Shown here in pieces: positions 47,033-58,745 of a DNA stretch of 64,000 bases. Numbering within the stretch: the first letter of the stretch is position 1; every line of letters begins with the position of its first letter. This stretch comes from Apostichopus japonicus (lineage: Eukaryota; Echinodermata; Holothuroidea; Aspidochirotida; Stichopodidae). The stretch lies in the NCBI RefSeq assembly GCF_037975245.1, contig NC_092579.1:14368678-14432677 (forward strand). The letters are read 5' to 3'. The notes under the pieces were generated by a model that saw nothing but the letters and a program-made list of their open reading frames with translations, was not told the origin of the DNA and did not search any database. The translations under genes were made by a program, and so were the position numbers.

Positions 47033-48370
47033 TTAATTCATTACAGCATACTGAGCATCTGCTGCATCCTTCTGACTTGGAACGAGGTAGCATTCTTTGT
47101 CGTAGATGAATTGTAAATCCCCTGGAATCTCTATGTGTTCTTGGTCTTCTTTTGCCTTGTCTTTGATCCGTTGATATTGTCCTGGAATATCATAAATTTG
47201 TAAATTATCTTCGTTAGGTTGGTGTTCATTTCCCGACACATTCAGTGTATATTGATTCTGTGAGTTTATTAATGATTTCTTTGTCTCGTAACAACAATAA
47301 ATCATTAAACAAAGGACAACGACAACAAAGGCAAAGAAGAATGCGAAATAAAAGTATGATATCAAGTCCATCTGTGATCCTAAAATGGAAGCTTGCAGGA
47401 ACAGAACTGCTTTTGCATCCGCGGACTGACTTCTTATCACGCCGAGGCACTCAACATAAATCGCTGTATTATCGATATGTATGGGAGTATACAGACGGAA
47501 ATTCAAGCGATCGCAGTTAACTAGCAACGAAATACTGCTTTTTGGAAACTCCAAAGTAATTTTCCAAGTTACATTATTTAGAGGTCCTGCGTTTCTTGAG
47601 CAGGTGAAAGTAATGTTACCTGGGTCAGTCATGGTATTCACTGATGGTGATATCATTACTTGAAGCTCTTCCATGTAAGCACTTGGTGGAAATGAACAAA
47701 ACTCTTCAAAAAGTGTTATGTTCATTGATGAGGAAACTTCCTGACGAACAATGCATGAAATTTTCGTATTATTGAAATGTTCAGGGGGCACAAATGAAAT
47801 CATTTTCTCGAAAATATTTTCAGATTTCGAAAAAGTAGTATTCATTGTAAATTTGTTAGAAAAGTGGATGAAAAAATTAGGCTCTTGTCGTCCAACGTCT
47901 GATATGTTACACCATAAGACAACTATGTTGTTGATCACATCATCTGTAAAGAAAGAGAGTTTCTGGGAACTTGAACAGACGGGTTTTGAGGGTATGTAGT
48001 TGACCACTATGGTGAAAGATTGCAGGTCAAACGGTGTCAGTTGTAAAATGTTGTATTCACCAGCTTCATTTCTAGAAATGTTCTTTATAACTAATGTATG
48101 ATTCCACCCAGATTGACTTACTGTGAACCTGTCATCATATTTCATCGGATTCCCTTCCAGTTTCCAGTTTATTACGATGATGTGATTGCTGTCTTCGACG
48201 CGATATATCCCAACAGAGCCATTACTCTTATACACTAGTTTAACATCATCACCTTCCATGACAATGTATTCGTTGATAGCTGTCGTGGCTGTAGCGTATT
48301 GAAAGAACAACAACATGGACATAGAGCAATACATTTTTTGTATTCTTCTAAAAGCAAACAAGTTTTCCAT
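47033..48370 (-). CDS. A4: A-type three-Ig receptor, intact (445 aa)
   Basis: Complete single-exon frame. Signal peptide 1 to about 29. Ig1 lacks the Cys pair (NEAGEY 101-106). Ig2 has C154/C206 plus C132 and C225. Ig3 has C257/C308 and W269. Membrane helix about 336-360, uncharged. The tail is the richest among the A genes: Y374 (YTLN), Y393 (YDIP), Y399 (YQRI), Y423, Y428 (YLVP) and Y441 (YAVM). YDIP and YLVP are YxxP forms bound by Crk/Nck-type SH2 domains. YAVM is the YxxM form bound by the PI3K p85 SH2 domain. Relative to A2 the tail has an inserted NLQIYDIPG-type segment before YQRI. The start fits all A copies (GACATGG). Inferred role: activating-type surface receptor; ligand unknown. 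It lies about 550 bp upstream of AB, in the same orientation. Confidence 0.92.
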   Translation of the reverse strand: MENLFAFRRIQKMYCSMSMLLFFQYATATTAINEYIVMEGDDVKLVYKSNGSVGIYRVEDSNHIIVINWKLEGNPMKYDDRFTVSQSGWNHTLVIKNISRNEAGEYNILQLTPFDLQSFTIVVNYIPSKPVCSSSQKLSFFTDDVINNIVVLWCNISDVGRQEPNFFIHFSNKFTMNTTFSKSENIFEKMISFVPPEHFNNTKISCIVRQEVSSSMNITLFEEFCSFPPSAYMEELQVMISPSVNTMTDPGNITFTCSRNAGPLNNVTWKITLEFPKSSISLLVNCDRLNFRLYTPIHIDNTAIYVECLGVIRSQSADAKAVLFLQASILGSQMDLISYFYFAFFFAFVVVVLCLMIYCCYETKKSLINSQNQYTLNVSGNEHQPNEDNLQIYDIPGQYQRIKDKAKEDQEHIEIPGDLQFIYDKECYLVPSQKDAADAQYAVMN

Positions 48371-50890
48371 GTCTTTCCTATATTATTATTGACACTTATT
48401 TCAATTGTATCCTATTCCTTTAGATTCGCTTCCACTGTTGACTTTGAAACCTTTGCGCTTAAAGGTGGATTTAATAATCGCTTAATCCCTTGCATTTGAT
48501 AAGACCCTATCGAGAGTTTAGTAAGGTCTCTGAATACGTAATCCGTTCATTATTTGAGAGAGATTTCCTTTTGGAATGAACAAACTTTAAAAAATAAATT
48601 GAGCATTAATTTCCGAAATGTATGATTTCTTCACGTAATACAGATCTTTCGCTGATGGTAGAGAGAAGGTAAAGATCCTCAATTGTTAAACACTATGACA
48701 AAATGTTTAACAGTTTTTTGTATAATTTTTGCTAGTGCACTGGTAATAGCTCACCACAACTAAGATAAAGTAACTGATAAAATGAGACTATGGAGTCCGA
48801 CATGAAAAACAGACACACTTCCTTGTTTCAATTCATTCTGCCGTGCCCCAATCATGCAAAAAGAATTATCAATCCGTAAGATGAGACTTATGAGAACCAC
48901 TGGCATGCAACCTTCAAAAAAGACAGTTACTGATACAGCTTAAGCATTCAACTAACTAGATAAGAACTCTGTTTGGTTCATAACTCCCCATAATATGATC
49001 GTAATGGATCTCTATTACCTTTTAACGATTGAAGTGGCGTTCAACCATGTAGAGTGATAGGTTAGTTCAGAAAAAGAAAAGAAAAACAAAGACTTTCTGT
49101 TTGTTGCACATGTCAGATATCACCTGTTTAGTAAATCGCAAGGATCGCCGTTTAGTTGTTTTCATTCCAAAAAGCTTCAAGTTACCATTTTATATTTAAT
49201 GGTCAACATAAGCAATATCAAATGTAATCATTACGGTTGTCGTTGAATGCATCGGTTAAGCTCAAGGAACATTTACTGCGAACAGCAATGGAGCATTGGG
49301 GAGTGGTGGCTCCATGGTCTTGGCTGGCTTTAAGAAGATCGCCTCGCATGTAGCTGCATTGGACCGTTATATTTCGATAAGTGATAGAATAAATCTAATA
49401 TTACTCAAACCTGTTCATTAGGTGGTCACCGTACTTGAAGTAAACTTAGCCATAGAGAACATTTCCGGTGTGGCAGAAAGTGTAGAATTACAATGGGGTG
49501 TTTAATGTTATAAACTCATTTAAGTGAAACTTTTTACACTAGTGCAGAACGTCCCCGTCAGTATATTGTACTATTGTACCAGTTCTTGTCCCGGCTCTGA
49601 AACCGGTTTTGTCTTTCTGCGTTATTAATACACGTCTGGCATCACAACACTTAATTTTCGACAGACCTCCGATCATCTAAGGGGCAATAACCAACTCATT
49701 TTATTCGAGATCTCGCGAACCAAGTTAATCCGCGAGAGAATCTCGAGGATCAATTTAGGCAACGTGGGTTCGCGAGAGCTCCATCATTCAGCCAATGCTG
49801 AAATTCCTCTAAAAAATGCTTATAATCGAAGTCGTACATGGGTTAATAATTTCCAATGTACACTCGGCAAATTGCATAAAATCTCATCAAGTTGCCAAGG
49901 ACACTTTGAAAATAAAATGTTGAACCGCGTCACTTTCAGTTGATGAAATGAAATAAGTTTCTTCAACGATCATGTAATTGTTGTATATAGGCCTAAGTGC
50001 AAATTTCGTGAAACGGGTACATTACTCATAAATCAGGCAATTGAAGTCGGATAGCTTCAGAAATATCGCGGGTAGAAAAAAAGATTTAACAAATGGTTTT
50101 GAGATATAACTTGTAACAACAGCAATTTATTTTTGGAGCAGGAAACAGTTTTACATATTTAACGTATTAAATTTCACAGGCAACGCAAACTTTGCTCACA
50201 CATCAATCTGTACAAGTAGTACATTGTGGATGACGTGATTGCAGCTCTCGATTCATGAACAATTCAGCATCCTTCAAGCCCAAATACCGTATTGGAAAAT
50301 ACTTAGATATTTCCCTACCGTGTATCACACCTTTAGTAATTCAACACGATAAATGTGCAATCCTGACAGGCCCCTTTCTCGTATTAAAGAATTTGGCATT
50401 TTTCAAATCAATCTAAATCATTTTATTCTGCAAATTTCCAATAACGTGATTGCTTTAATTTAAATGTTCAGCCACGATAGACAACTCGATAGCCTTTTGA
50501 AGAATTTACACAGGGAGGGGTAATATAAAAACGAAACTGAGTAGAGTGATAACAATAACGTGTTCAACAACAGGATGTGTGCATATGATTAAGCGAAACA
50601 TATAAGTGTCACATTATAGCTAGAAGTGAGGATAACAACAGGGAAACGTTAATGTTCCGTTGAAATGTTACAACATGTTCGCGTTACTTCAATTCAACAA
50701 TACTTTATGTACAACTTTTAAATACCGGCGATACCAGATGGCCAAACAAATTAAGTCATGAACTAATTTACTTGCTACAGATTTATAAACTGTATTCGAC
50801 AGCAGTTTTAATCTTGAGAGCAAGACACAATAGCTGTGGGTTTGCCATTGAGCTATTACACGGGTAAGCAAAAATTTACAGTATTGTCAA
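48371..50890. repeat. Block U upstream of A4, with terminal S-like piece
   Basis: Well-conserved copy; inverted repeat at 49707-49781. The final 200 bp match block S, then block D follows, as in unit 1. No gene is supported. Confidence 0.75.
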
Positions 50891-52756
50891 CGAATGTAAG
50901 TTTAGAGCGGAAATATTTGTAAATATGATTGAAACTTTATTAAATGAATAGGCAATTAAACAATATATTGCATTCAATATCTGACAAAGCAAACGAGAGG
51001 TAAATTCAGGCGTAATTCGGTTAATATATAATTCAAAATTGCAAATGCCAGCCTCTCCCTATATATCATGAAACACCCAAATGATGATAAGGGGAAGGAG
51101 GGCGGGGTTTGGGGGGGATGAAAATAATGTAACCTTAAATGTATAAGTTACTTTAACTGTTTGCCCTTGAAATTGGAAAACTCCAGAAACCGAGTGAGTA
51201 ACCAATTAAGGATCAAGACGAAACATAACCGTGTCAATTTCCACCTTCGCTAAATGAAAAAATATGTGCGTTCAGTTTCTACACAATCTTACGTTGTATT
51301 ATAAACAGGTAAATGTTGAGTCGTTGTATGGGTATAGTTCGTCGCCACTTACACAGGTTACTTGAAACCATGATTGGTCTCCCAAGACTCACTACCTTAA
51401 TAACCCCATCCCACACGTGTAATGTTCTTGATCATGCCATTGGTTCACAACTCTGACTTAATTTCCTTCAAGGGAATTTCCTATACAAACAATCATTATA
51501 AAATTTCTTTTAATTTTTTTCAAGTGTTCACTTCATGAGGTAGAGCTAGGCTGCCGCCCAAAAATGAAAGAATAGCAATGACTGATTTTTGTGAAATCCG
51601 GACTTAACTCTAGTTACCAATTTCATGTTTTCCACGCAAAATTTCAATATTACATTCAAAATTTCAAGTCACGACAACAACAACAAAAACAGTGTGAAAG
51701 AATTTGATTTTTTAAACATGTAAGATATCTTAAAATCATCAATGAAAATGAAACAGCTTGCCATACGTGTATACAAAAACGTTGAAAGTGAAAGTGAGGA
51801 AGGTTGGAGCATTCTGCACATGACTTTTCATTACAAACAAGATCTTTATCAACAGTTGTTCTAGCTAGCTCTAATTAACTCTAAGTTATCATCGTAATGC
51901 TCCTGTGAAAAAGTTTTCTGCACCTTCAGTGAATATATTGTTCATAAAACTATAAAGATTGAAATATGAATTATTACAGCTTTAAAAAAGTGGCCAGCAC
52001 CCAGATTAGTAAACCAAGTGCCGGAATACAGCATGATAAAGCAGCAAGCTGTTTTTGTAAAGTACATAGGTCACAATTACATTAACACACTTCCTTGTAT
52101 AATGATTGGTGCCTTCATTCGTAATATTTAATAGAAAAGATATGACATTACGTTTCATTTTGAATAAATTTTGCTTCTTTGAAACCTCTTTCGATCAATT
52201 TCTTGTACTATTAAGCTATTGTTGTAATAGAGATGTATTCACGTTCTCAGGTTGTTGAATGATGTATATTTCCCACTTGTGATCGGTAGTAACTGTCTAC
52301 TAACGAGCTTTACACCTCACAAAGACAGTCACACAGTAACAGGCAATCAAATAAATTAATATTTCGTTTCTTATATATCATAATCCGTAAATTTTTTCCA
52401 CTTAGTGTTTCAAACTTCCGAGAGAAAATCAAATTGTTGAATATGAAAAGTCACAAGTTCATTAAACCTCCAAAAGATATATAGTTAATGTGTGGTCAAC
52501 AAAGAGACAATGTTAATAAAACTCCGAAGTAAAAAGTCAGTGATTACTTTATATATATATATATCACTTAAATTGGATGAAAAGCTGCAATTTTGAGGGG
52601 AAAAAACACCACGAAAAGGAATCGTCCATATTTACATGTAGAAAATAAATGTATAGTTTCCCATTAGATCAAATAAGCTCAAAAATCTTTTCTGTTAACG
52701 TTAGCATCAAAACATAAATACCGCGATAAAAATGAATAGCAAATGCGCCCTTTCCA
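50891..52756. repeat. Block D, 3' flank of B5
   Basis: Full copy with the IRF-like cluster at 51744-51801. The G-rich tract (51091-51118) is interrupted by TTT. No gene is supported. Confidence 0.75.
51744..51801. promoter_or_regulatory. IRF/ISRE-like motif cluster
   Basis: GAAAATGAAAC at 51744-51754 and GAAAGTGAAAGTGAGGAA at 51784-51801. Confidence 0.45.
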
Positions 52757-54514
52757 TCAAATTTCACTGTTGTATAGAAAATCAATTTCGGCATACAAAC
52801 CATTTTCAACATCCGCATTAGGTATCAGTTCAATCTCTTCGTTGCTAGACTTTTCCATTACTCTAGGCGAGGGAAATGCTTGAAAGCAATCATTGGATGT
52901 GAAATAATCTTCACGGATATCATTATAAACATCTTCATGTAGATCGACCTCCTCCGTAAGCTGGACAGATATTACTGGATGTGCCTGAGAATCGTCAATA
53001 TGGGTCTTGTCGCCTTTCCATTCTTCATATGATTCATTTGATATCATTGCATTCGGTTCTTTTCTCAATCTTTCTGATTCTTTCAAAGTGTTCGACCATT
53101 GGAACTTGTCCAAAGTAACGAATCTTTGTGATTTTGCCGATGTCTCGACCATATTTGATGTCGAAGGTAGTGATAGCCAGCTTGCTAATTTGTTTGCATC
53201 ATATTCACTAATCTGCTCTGGATCCACTTCAAAATGGTCATTGAATGACTGAATGACTTTGCCACCCTCACATCTAAGCTGATGAACATTCTGGGAGAGC
53301 TGGGTAGAATTAACGACTGAAGTCTTGTCGTCATCACATTTTCTTGGTGGAATGTGTGAAACATTTCTACCATTTTCATCATTCTTCTTCGAGTCTGTCG
53401 GACTTTCGTCATTTCGCAAGTCCATTCGTGGTTTTCTTGTCCGTCTAAGAAAACTATATACTATGATTACACAGAAAAGGACAATCACAAGCAAAGCAAC
53501 GTACAATGAGTACATCATCGAGTCCAAATTTGATTCTGACGAGGAATGTTGCAAGACTAGCTGTGCGTTTGCACTCCCGGAATGATTCCGTACCTTACCG
53601 AAGCACTCAAAAACTATCGATGCATTATTGGACCTTTTGGAGATGTTCACTTGAAAGGTTATCTGGTCATGCTTAGCAAACTTCGTGACACTATTTGGGA
53701 CTTCGGGTGTTATCTTCCAAGTTACATTATCTAGAGGTCCTGCGTTACTTGAGCAGGTGAAAGTAATGTTACCTGAGTCATTCATGGCATACATTGATGG
53801 TGTTATCATAACTTGAAGCTCTTCCAAAAACAAGATCGGTGGAAATGAACAAGAATCTTCAAATGATGTAGTGCTTGATGATTGAATATCCTGACGAACA
53901 ATGCAGGAAATATAGCTGTTGTTCATACGCACAGAGGGTAAAATTGAGATGGATGCCTCAAGACCATTTCCGGATATGATCACACTAGAATTCACTAATG
54001 ATCTGTTTTGAACTTGGAAGAAAAGTGTAGACTTTGGTCGTCCTATGTCACCAAGGCTGCACTGTAAAACGGCTGTCGCATTTGTCACCTCATCTTTGAA
54101 GAAAATGAGCTTCTGGGAACTCGAGCATATGGGATTTGATGGTCTGTAGTTGACCAATACGGTCACAGATATTATTTTGAACGGTTTCTCCTGCAAAAAA
54201 CTGTATTCTCCAGCTTCGTTTCTAGAAATGTTCTTTATAATGAGTGTATGCTTTCTTCCAGAATCACTAACTGTCGACGAATAGCCATATTTGTTTGGAT
54301 TCCCTTCCAGGTGTCCGTTATTAAGGATGGTACTGTTTTCCCCTGTGTCTTTAAATATTCTACCAAAGCCATCACTATGATACACCAGTCTTGCATCCTC
54401 ACCCTCCAGTGCAATATATTCGTTGGTAGGCGTAATGGCTACAGCGCAAGTAAAGCACAATAACATGAACATGTAGAAGTTATGTATACTTCCATAGATG
54501 AACAAGTTTTCCAT
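52757..54514 (-). CDS. B5: B-type three-Ig receptor with long tail, intact (585 aa)
   Basis: Start chosen at 54514 (MENLFIYG), the position conserved in the family; an in-frame ATG three codons upstream (54523) is possible. Signal peptide 1 to about 26. Ig1 lacks the Cys pair. Ig2 has C152/C204 with flanking C130 and C222, and is one residue shorter than in B6 before DSC. Ig3 has two Cys and WKI. The membrane helix is followed by RRTRKPR. The tail (about 230 residues) has acidic and Ser-rich stretches and tyrosines in EYDAN, SYEEW, VYNDI, DYFTS, LYAEI and LYNSEI contexts. An in-frame loss of about 15 residues after CEGGK removes the SYNV tyrosine present in B6. VYNDI and LYAEI are too far apart for an ITAM. 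Inferred surface receptor; ligand unknown. Confidence 0.92.
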   Translation of the reverse strand: MENLFIYGSIHNFYMFMLLCFTCAVAITPTNEYIALEGEDARLVYHSDGFGRIFKDTGENSTILNNGHLEGNPNKYGYSSTVSDSGRKHTLIIKNISRNEAGEYSFLQEKPFKIISVTVLVNYRPSNPICSSSQKLIFFKDEVTNATAVLQCSLGDIGRPKSTLFFQVQNRSLVNSSVIISGNGLEASISILPSVRMNNSYISCIVRQDIQSSSTTSFEDSCSFPPILFLEELQVMITPSMYAMNDSGNITFTCSSNAGPLDNVTWKITPEVPNSVTKFAKHDQITFQVNISKRSNNASIVFECFGKVRNHSGSANAQLVLQHSSSESNLDSMMYSLYVALLVIVLFCVIIVYSFLRRTRKPRMDLRNDESPTDSKKNDENGRNVSHIPPRKCDDDKTSVVNSTQLSQNVHQLRCEGGKVIQSFNDHFEVDPEQISEYDANKLASWLSLPSTSNMVETSAKSQRFVTLDKFQWSNTLKESERLRKEPNAMISNESYEEWKGDKTHIDDSQAHPVISVQLTEEVDLHEDVYNDIREDYFTSNDCFQAFPSPRVMEKSSNEEIELIPNADVENGLYAEIDFLYNSEI

Positions 54515-57500
54515 TTTTACCACGGAATGATGAAACGTATTTCAAGTTTGCATGTGATTTATCTTCTAAACGGCTGTGATTTTAGACGAGATGAGAGTAA
54601 CGCGATGACTTCGACCAGCTGATAAAAGCATTCACAACGGCGATATGAATAATATATTATATATATATATGTAGACAATTTACTTACAGTATTTGATAAT
54701 GGATTCCTCGTCGAAGACCAGTTGAAACGTTTAATTTTGATAGTTTGCCAAAGTGCAAATATTTTCGCATGTGGTATATATCGCTAGTTTACTTGGGATT
54801 GACATTAACAACTGCAGGCTAAAGTACATATGACATCCACGTTTCGTATTAACTAATATTTAATTACCTTTATGCCTATTTGACAGTTGCTATGATTATG
54901 TTGTATACAATTAAGACTATAAAATAATTTTGCTAAGATTCACACAATGAAACCTTTATTAAAAGTATAGATTAAATTAAATGCAACAGTACTTACAGTA
55001 CTTGTTTCGTATTCGATAATTGTGAAAGTGACATGTAATTGATTACATCTGAACGAATGGTTGGGAGATAATACAGTGCATACAAAAAGCGAACTTCTGC
55101 AACGCCCACGGAAACATATCAATACTTATTGGAACTATGCAGATGCTATGCCTCCTGTAAAAGTCTTCATTAAAATCCTTAAGGCCGTTTGTGCAATAAT
55201 CAAGAAAAGTCCGTAGAGAAACTCTTAGAACGGAATTATTCTTTAGAATAGATTGATTCTTCGAATAAAGGCGACCCCAAGAGCCACCCGTTATTTTTTA
55301 AACTGACATATACTCCACAAATCGAACATCCGACATAAATAAAGCATTCTTGAAACAGAATAGCTGGAGACCCGCTGCTTTCCAAACTTTTCCCTAAAGA
55401 GCCGATTATTACCTACAAAAAGCACATAATTTAAAGGACTTTCTTGTTAAGTCAATATTTCGATCGGCTAAGGAAGAGACGAATGAAGTTGCAGACAGTT
55501 TAAACTTGCAAGCTATATGCAGAAATTAAAGCACCTTCCATGAAAGTAGTTATCCAAGTGTGAACTATTGATTACCCGGTACAAACTCTCAGCATGATAT
55601 CAGAAATCGATCTATAGATGGTATTGAACCAATACGTCAACCCCCACCCCAACCCTTGCCTAATATACATGCCTTGTTTTAGATAACTGGTTGAAATGAC
55701 CAAACATTTTCTAAACAGAAAAAAGAAAGAAATAAACTTGCGATTATTGTGACAAAACTAGTCACTTTACACAGTCTTGCACAACTTGAGTAATAGTGTA
55801 CAGACTAATTTTGTACTCACGCAGTGGCCATCACCTCATCGACCCCCTCCCCATCCCTCCGACCCCATCTCCTTGTCAGTCGGTAAGGGAAATCCGTTCA
55901 ATCGGGAATTTTCCCTTCTCCTTTCCTTTTCCTTTTCACAATACGTTCAATCGGGGATTTTCCCTTCTCCTTTCCTTTTCCTTTTCACAGTCTTACATGT
56001 AGACCTAACTATAGACATAATTTATAGTCTGAACATGCCTCAGAATGCACACGTTGACGTTCAAACTTCTTTTTTAGTCGGGAGGACCACCTTACCCCCA
56101 TCCCACATGGGGAGTCGCATTCAGCAACCACCCACAGCGACACCCCTAATACGTCAATTTTTCGTTCAGCCTACAGCCGGTCCATAAAGGTTCATCCCCT
56201 ACCAAAAACGGCAGTAGGTGGAACCGCCACCCCCACCCCCGCCCGCGAATTTTTTTTTTTCCAAACAGGTTTGCAATTGTGTGTAAATAGTGGCTCATGA
56301 TTGGTCGGAGAAGTTACGTCATCACAATGGAAACCTTCACTTCGAGGTTATCAAAATGTCTGCATCCATTCGTTGCAACGAAGATATACCCGTTCAAAAT
56401 TACCCGCAGCTTATCGTAAATATACGTAGATGTGTTTGGAATTGGTTTAGACATATTGAGCACACTAGTATTGTATGATCTACTTTGATCGAAGATTTCT
56501 GTGCAGGCATTAATCGATAACATCGCACAGTGAAAGTTTCGTACAGGGGTACATAACACATATGTATTAAAACTGTGTAGTAAAGGCTTCATAATTGACG
56601 CACCTTCAATTATTACTAGCAACGACACAGCAGGCCACTTAAACTTTTTGCAGTCTAGCAGAATTAGATATTTCATGAGTTTGAATCCATTTCAGCTATT
56701 TGCTGACCAAATTGTGGCACTTTTTAAGCTTTTAAAACCTCGATCCCCCTAGTTTTGCACGTTTTTTGGGCATTTGGAAATCTTACACCCTAAAAATAAC
56801 CAACATTACCTCAATATGATAACCCTACTCTCTGGGAACTGACCTGTCTGAGCTTAGATGCTCAGAGCATAGCAAACAGCATCTAAAGTCAATGGATGTA
56901 TACTAAGGCCTACACTACAGTTAGCTTATCGACGAATGTGTCAATTTAGGGGTATGAAAGAACTTGACACGGCAGACATTTTGTGGTCACATTCTGCTGA
57001 AGTGTACGGTGCATAAGCACAGAACCTTAAATATTTTGAGATTATAACATTTCTGAGGAACTACACATATGAAAAACACATACAGTTGAGTGATTTGGAT
57101 TTTTCCTTGATAGACATCGTTGATCAAATCCTTAAGTGCGTCAATTATGAGCCCAACATGCTACACAGTGCAGTGACGGAAATATATCATATTGTACACT
57201 ATACTGTTTTGCGTATATTCATTCAAGACTGTACTCGCGTCGTGAAGTTGATTTTGGTGTAGGCCTACCCATTCCACGAAACGAATTCTGATTTCAATAG
57301 AACGGCTGACGAATCTTGGATGACGTAAACACGAACCCGATAGAATGTAGCGTATGTATCATAAGTAAGGTCAACATGTTATCCAAGCATTAAAAGTAAA
57401 GTTAGAAGGAAATACAACCTCAATGTTGACAGAAAACAGTTTGAACAAGACTATGGGCAATGAAATGAGTTGCAGATCTCATCTCAAAATTTGAATATGT

Positions 57501-58745
57501 GACCAGTCATCACTCTAGCTTACAGAGTTGAAGTACAAGAGCCTTGAATTTTACTTACCTCATAACATGTGATAGTCAATGTCAAAAGTTATGACATTCG
57601 TACTAAAAATTCATTCAAACAGTCATTACTTCCTATATGGGTATGACACTTATTAATATTTTGTCATTGTTTTGCATGGGCACAATAGCCAAAATTACAC
57701 TTTTATTACCAGAGTAATGCAGTAACTTTGTTTCAGTTGACAATCAATTTCAGCCATTGCAATTTCATTTTTCGTGCATTTGTCGTATCTGCACTTGATC
57801 AAATTTGGCCAAGTTCGACTTGGTGACCTTCGTTGACCATGTCACCCTAGGGGCTTGATATAATCAATGCAAAGTAATATTTCAGAGGATGGCTATACGT
57901 ACAACTGAAACACGCTTCTTCACACAACTTTTGAAATTTTTTTGAACAATTTGAACTTTGATCAAGTGACCGTTGGCATTTCACATTGATAAATGCACTG
58001 TAAACAGATAGTATGTGATATGCCAATTGTGTTTGAAGGTTTGGGCGATATATTTATTTTGATCACTCCCCCACACAAGTGCACACTATACACACACCTC
58101 ACGTTTCATCGGTGTACCAATTTTTAATTTATGACAATTTTACTTTTTACATGCATTTCAAATTTCTGACAAATATTTAATGTCATCTAACCAGGGTCGT
58201 ATACATTCACCGTTTTTCAAGAGGCCGATTTAGTTGATCGATTTCGAGACCGGCTCCGTGCTTTTTGCGACCCGAACTGCAGTGTTTCGAAAAATTTACC
58301 ACCAAAAGCGGTCAATTGATTTTGGCCGGAGTGCAGGGCACTTATAGGCTAAAGCACCTTTAGATAGATTTTGTTCACTTCAATGGCGATTCTGTCAAAT
58401 TAAGGAATTACACTTACTTAGTTTCTCTGTAAAGTATATCTCGGGGCTCCGGTGGGGGAGGGGGGGTCAAGGAGGCCCTAGTGGGGATATTCTTTGTTCT
58501 CTCGTAGCGAATTTGAAGCACAAAGTACATGTGAGAGAGAAAGACAGAGAGAACGAGAAAGGTCAATGGAATTCAATTCAAAGCCCAGATGGGGGTGTAC
58601 GGAGCGCCCCCCCCCCGCCCCCCGGAAGTTCAAGCGTTTTCATATACTCCTTGTGTTTTCGAAGCGAGTACATAATGCATGTGAGAAAAGATATTCAATA
58701 TCTATGGAATTTATTTCCAAGCCCTCAGAATTTGGTGGGTTTTCA
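54515..58745. repeat. Long block P upstream of B5
   Basis: Homologous to 19528-22362, but with 56238-57403 in place of a 165-bp piece and a duplicated TTCAATCGGG(A/G)ATTTT...CCTTTTC stretch (about 55896-55938 and 55945-55988). GAAAGTGACA at 55024-55033 corresponds to the IRF-like site. C-rich tracts generate short proline-rich frames that I do not regard as genes. Confidence 0.65.
56238..57403. other. Segment specific to the B5 upstream region; possible promoter/first exon
   Basis: Missing from the B1 spacer. Near its left edge are ATTGG (56300-56304, inverted CCAAT box) and TTACGTCA (56314-56321, CRE-like), and then an ATG at 56356 opening MSASIRCNEDIPVQNYPQ and continuing for about 40 codons. 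A 120-codon frame runs antisense (56314-56676). I recognise neither. It could be the 5' end of an unrelated gene or an insertion. Confidence 0.3.

Noticed and set aside
52757-53460. Possible ITAM in the B tail (VYNDI and LYAEI)
   Set aside because: The two motifs are more than 40 residues apart, far beyond the 6-12 residue ITAM spacing, and the residues at -2 do not fit.
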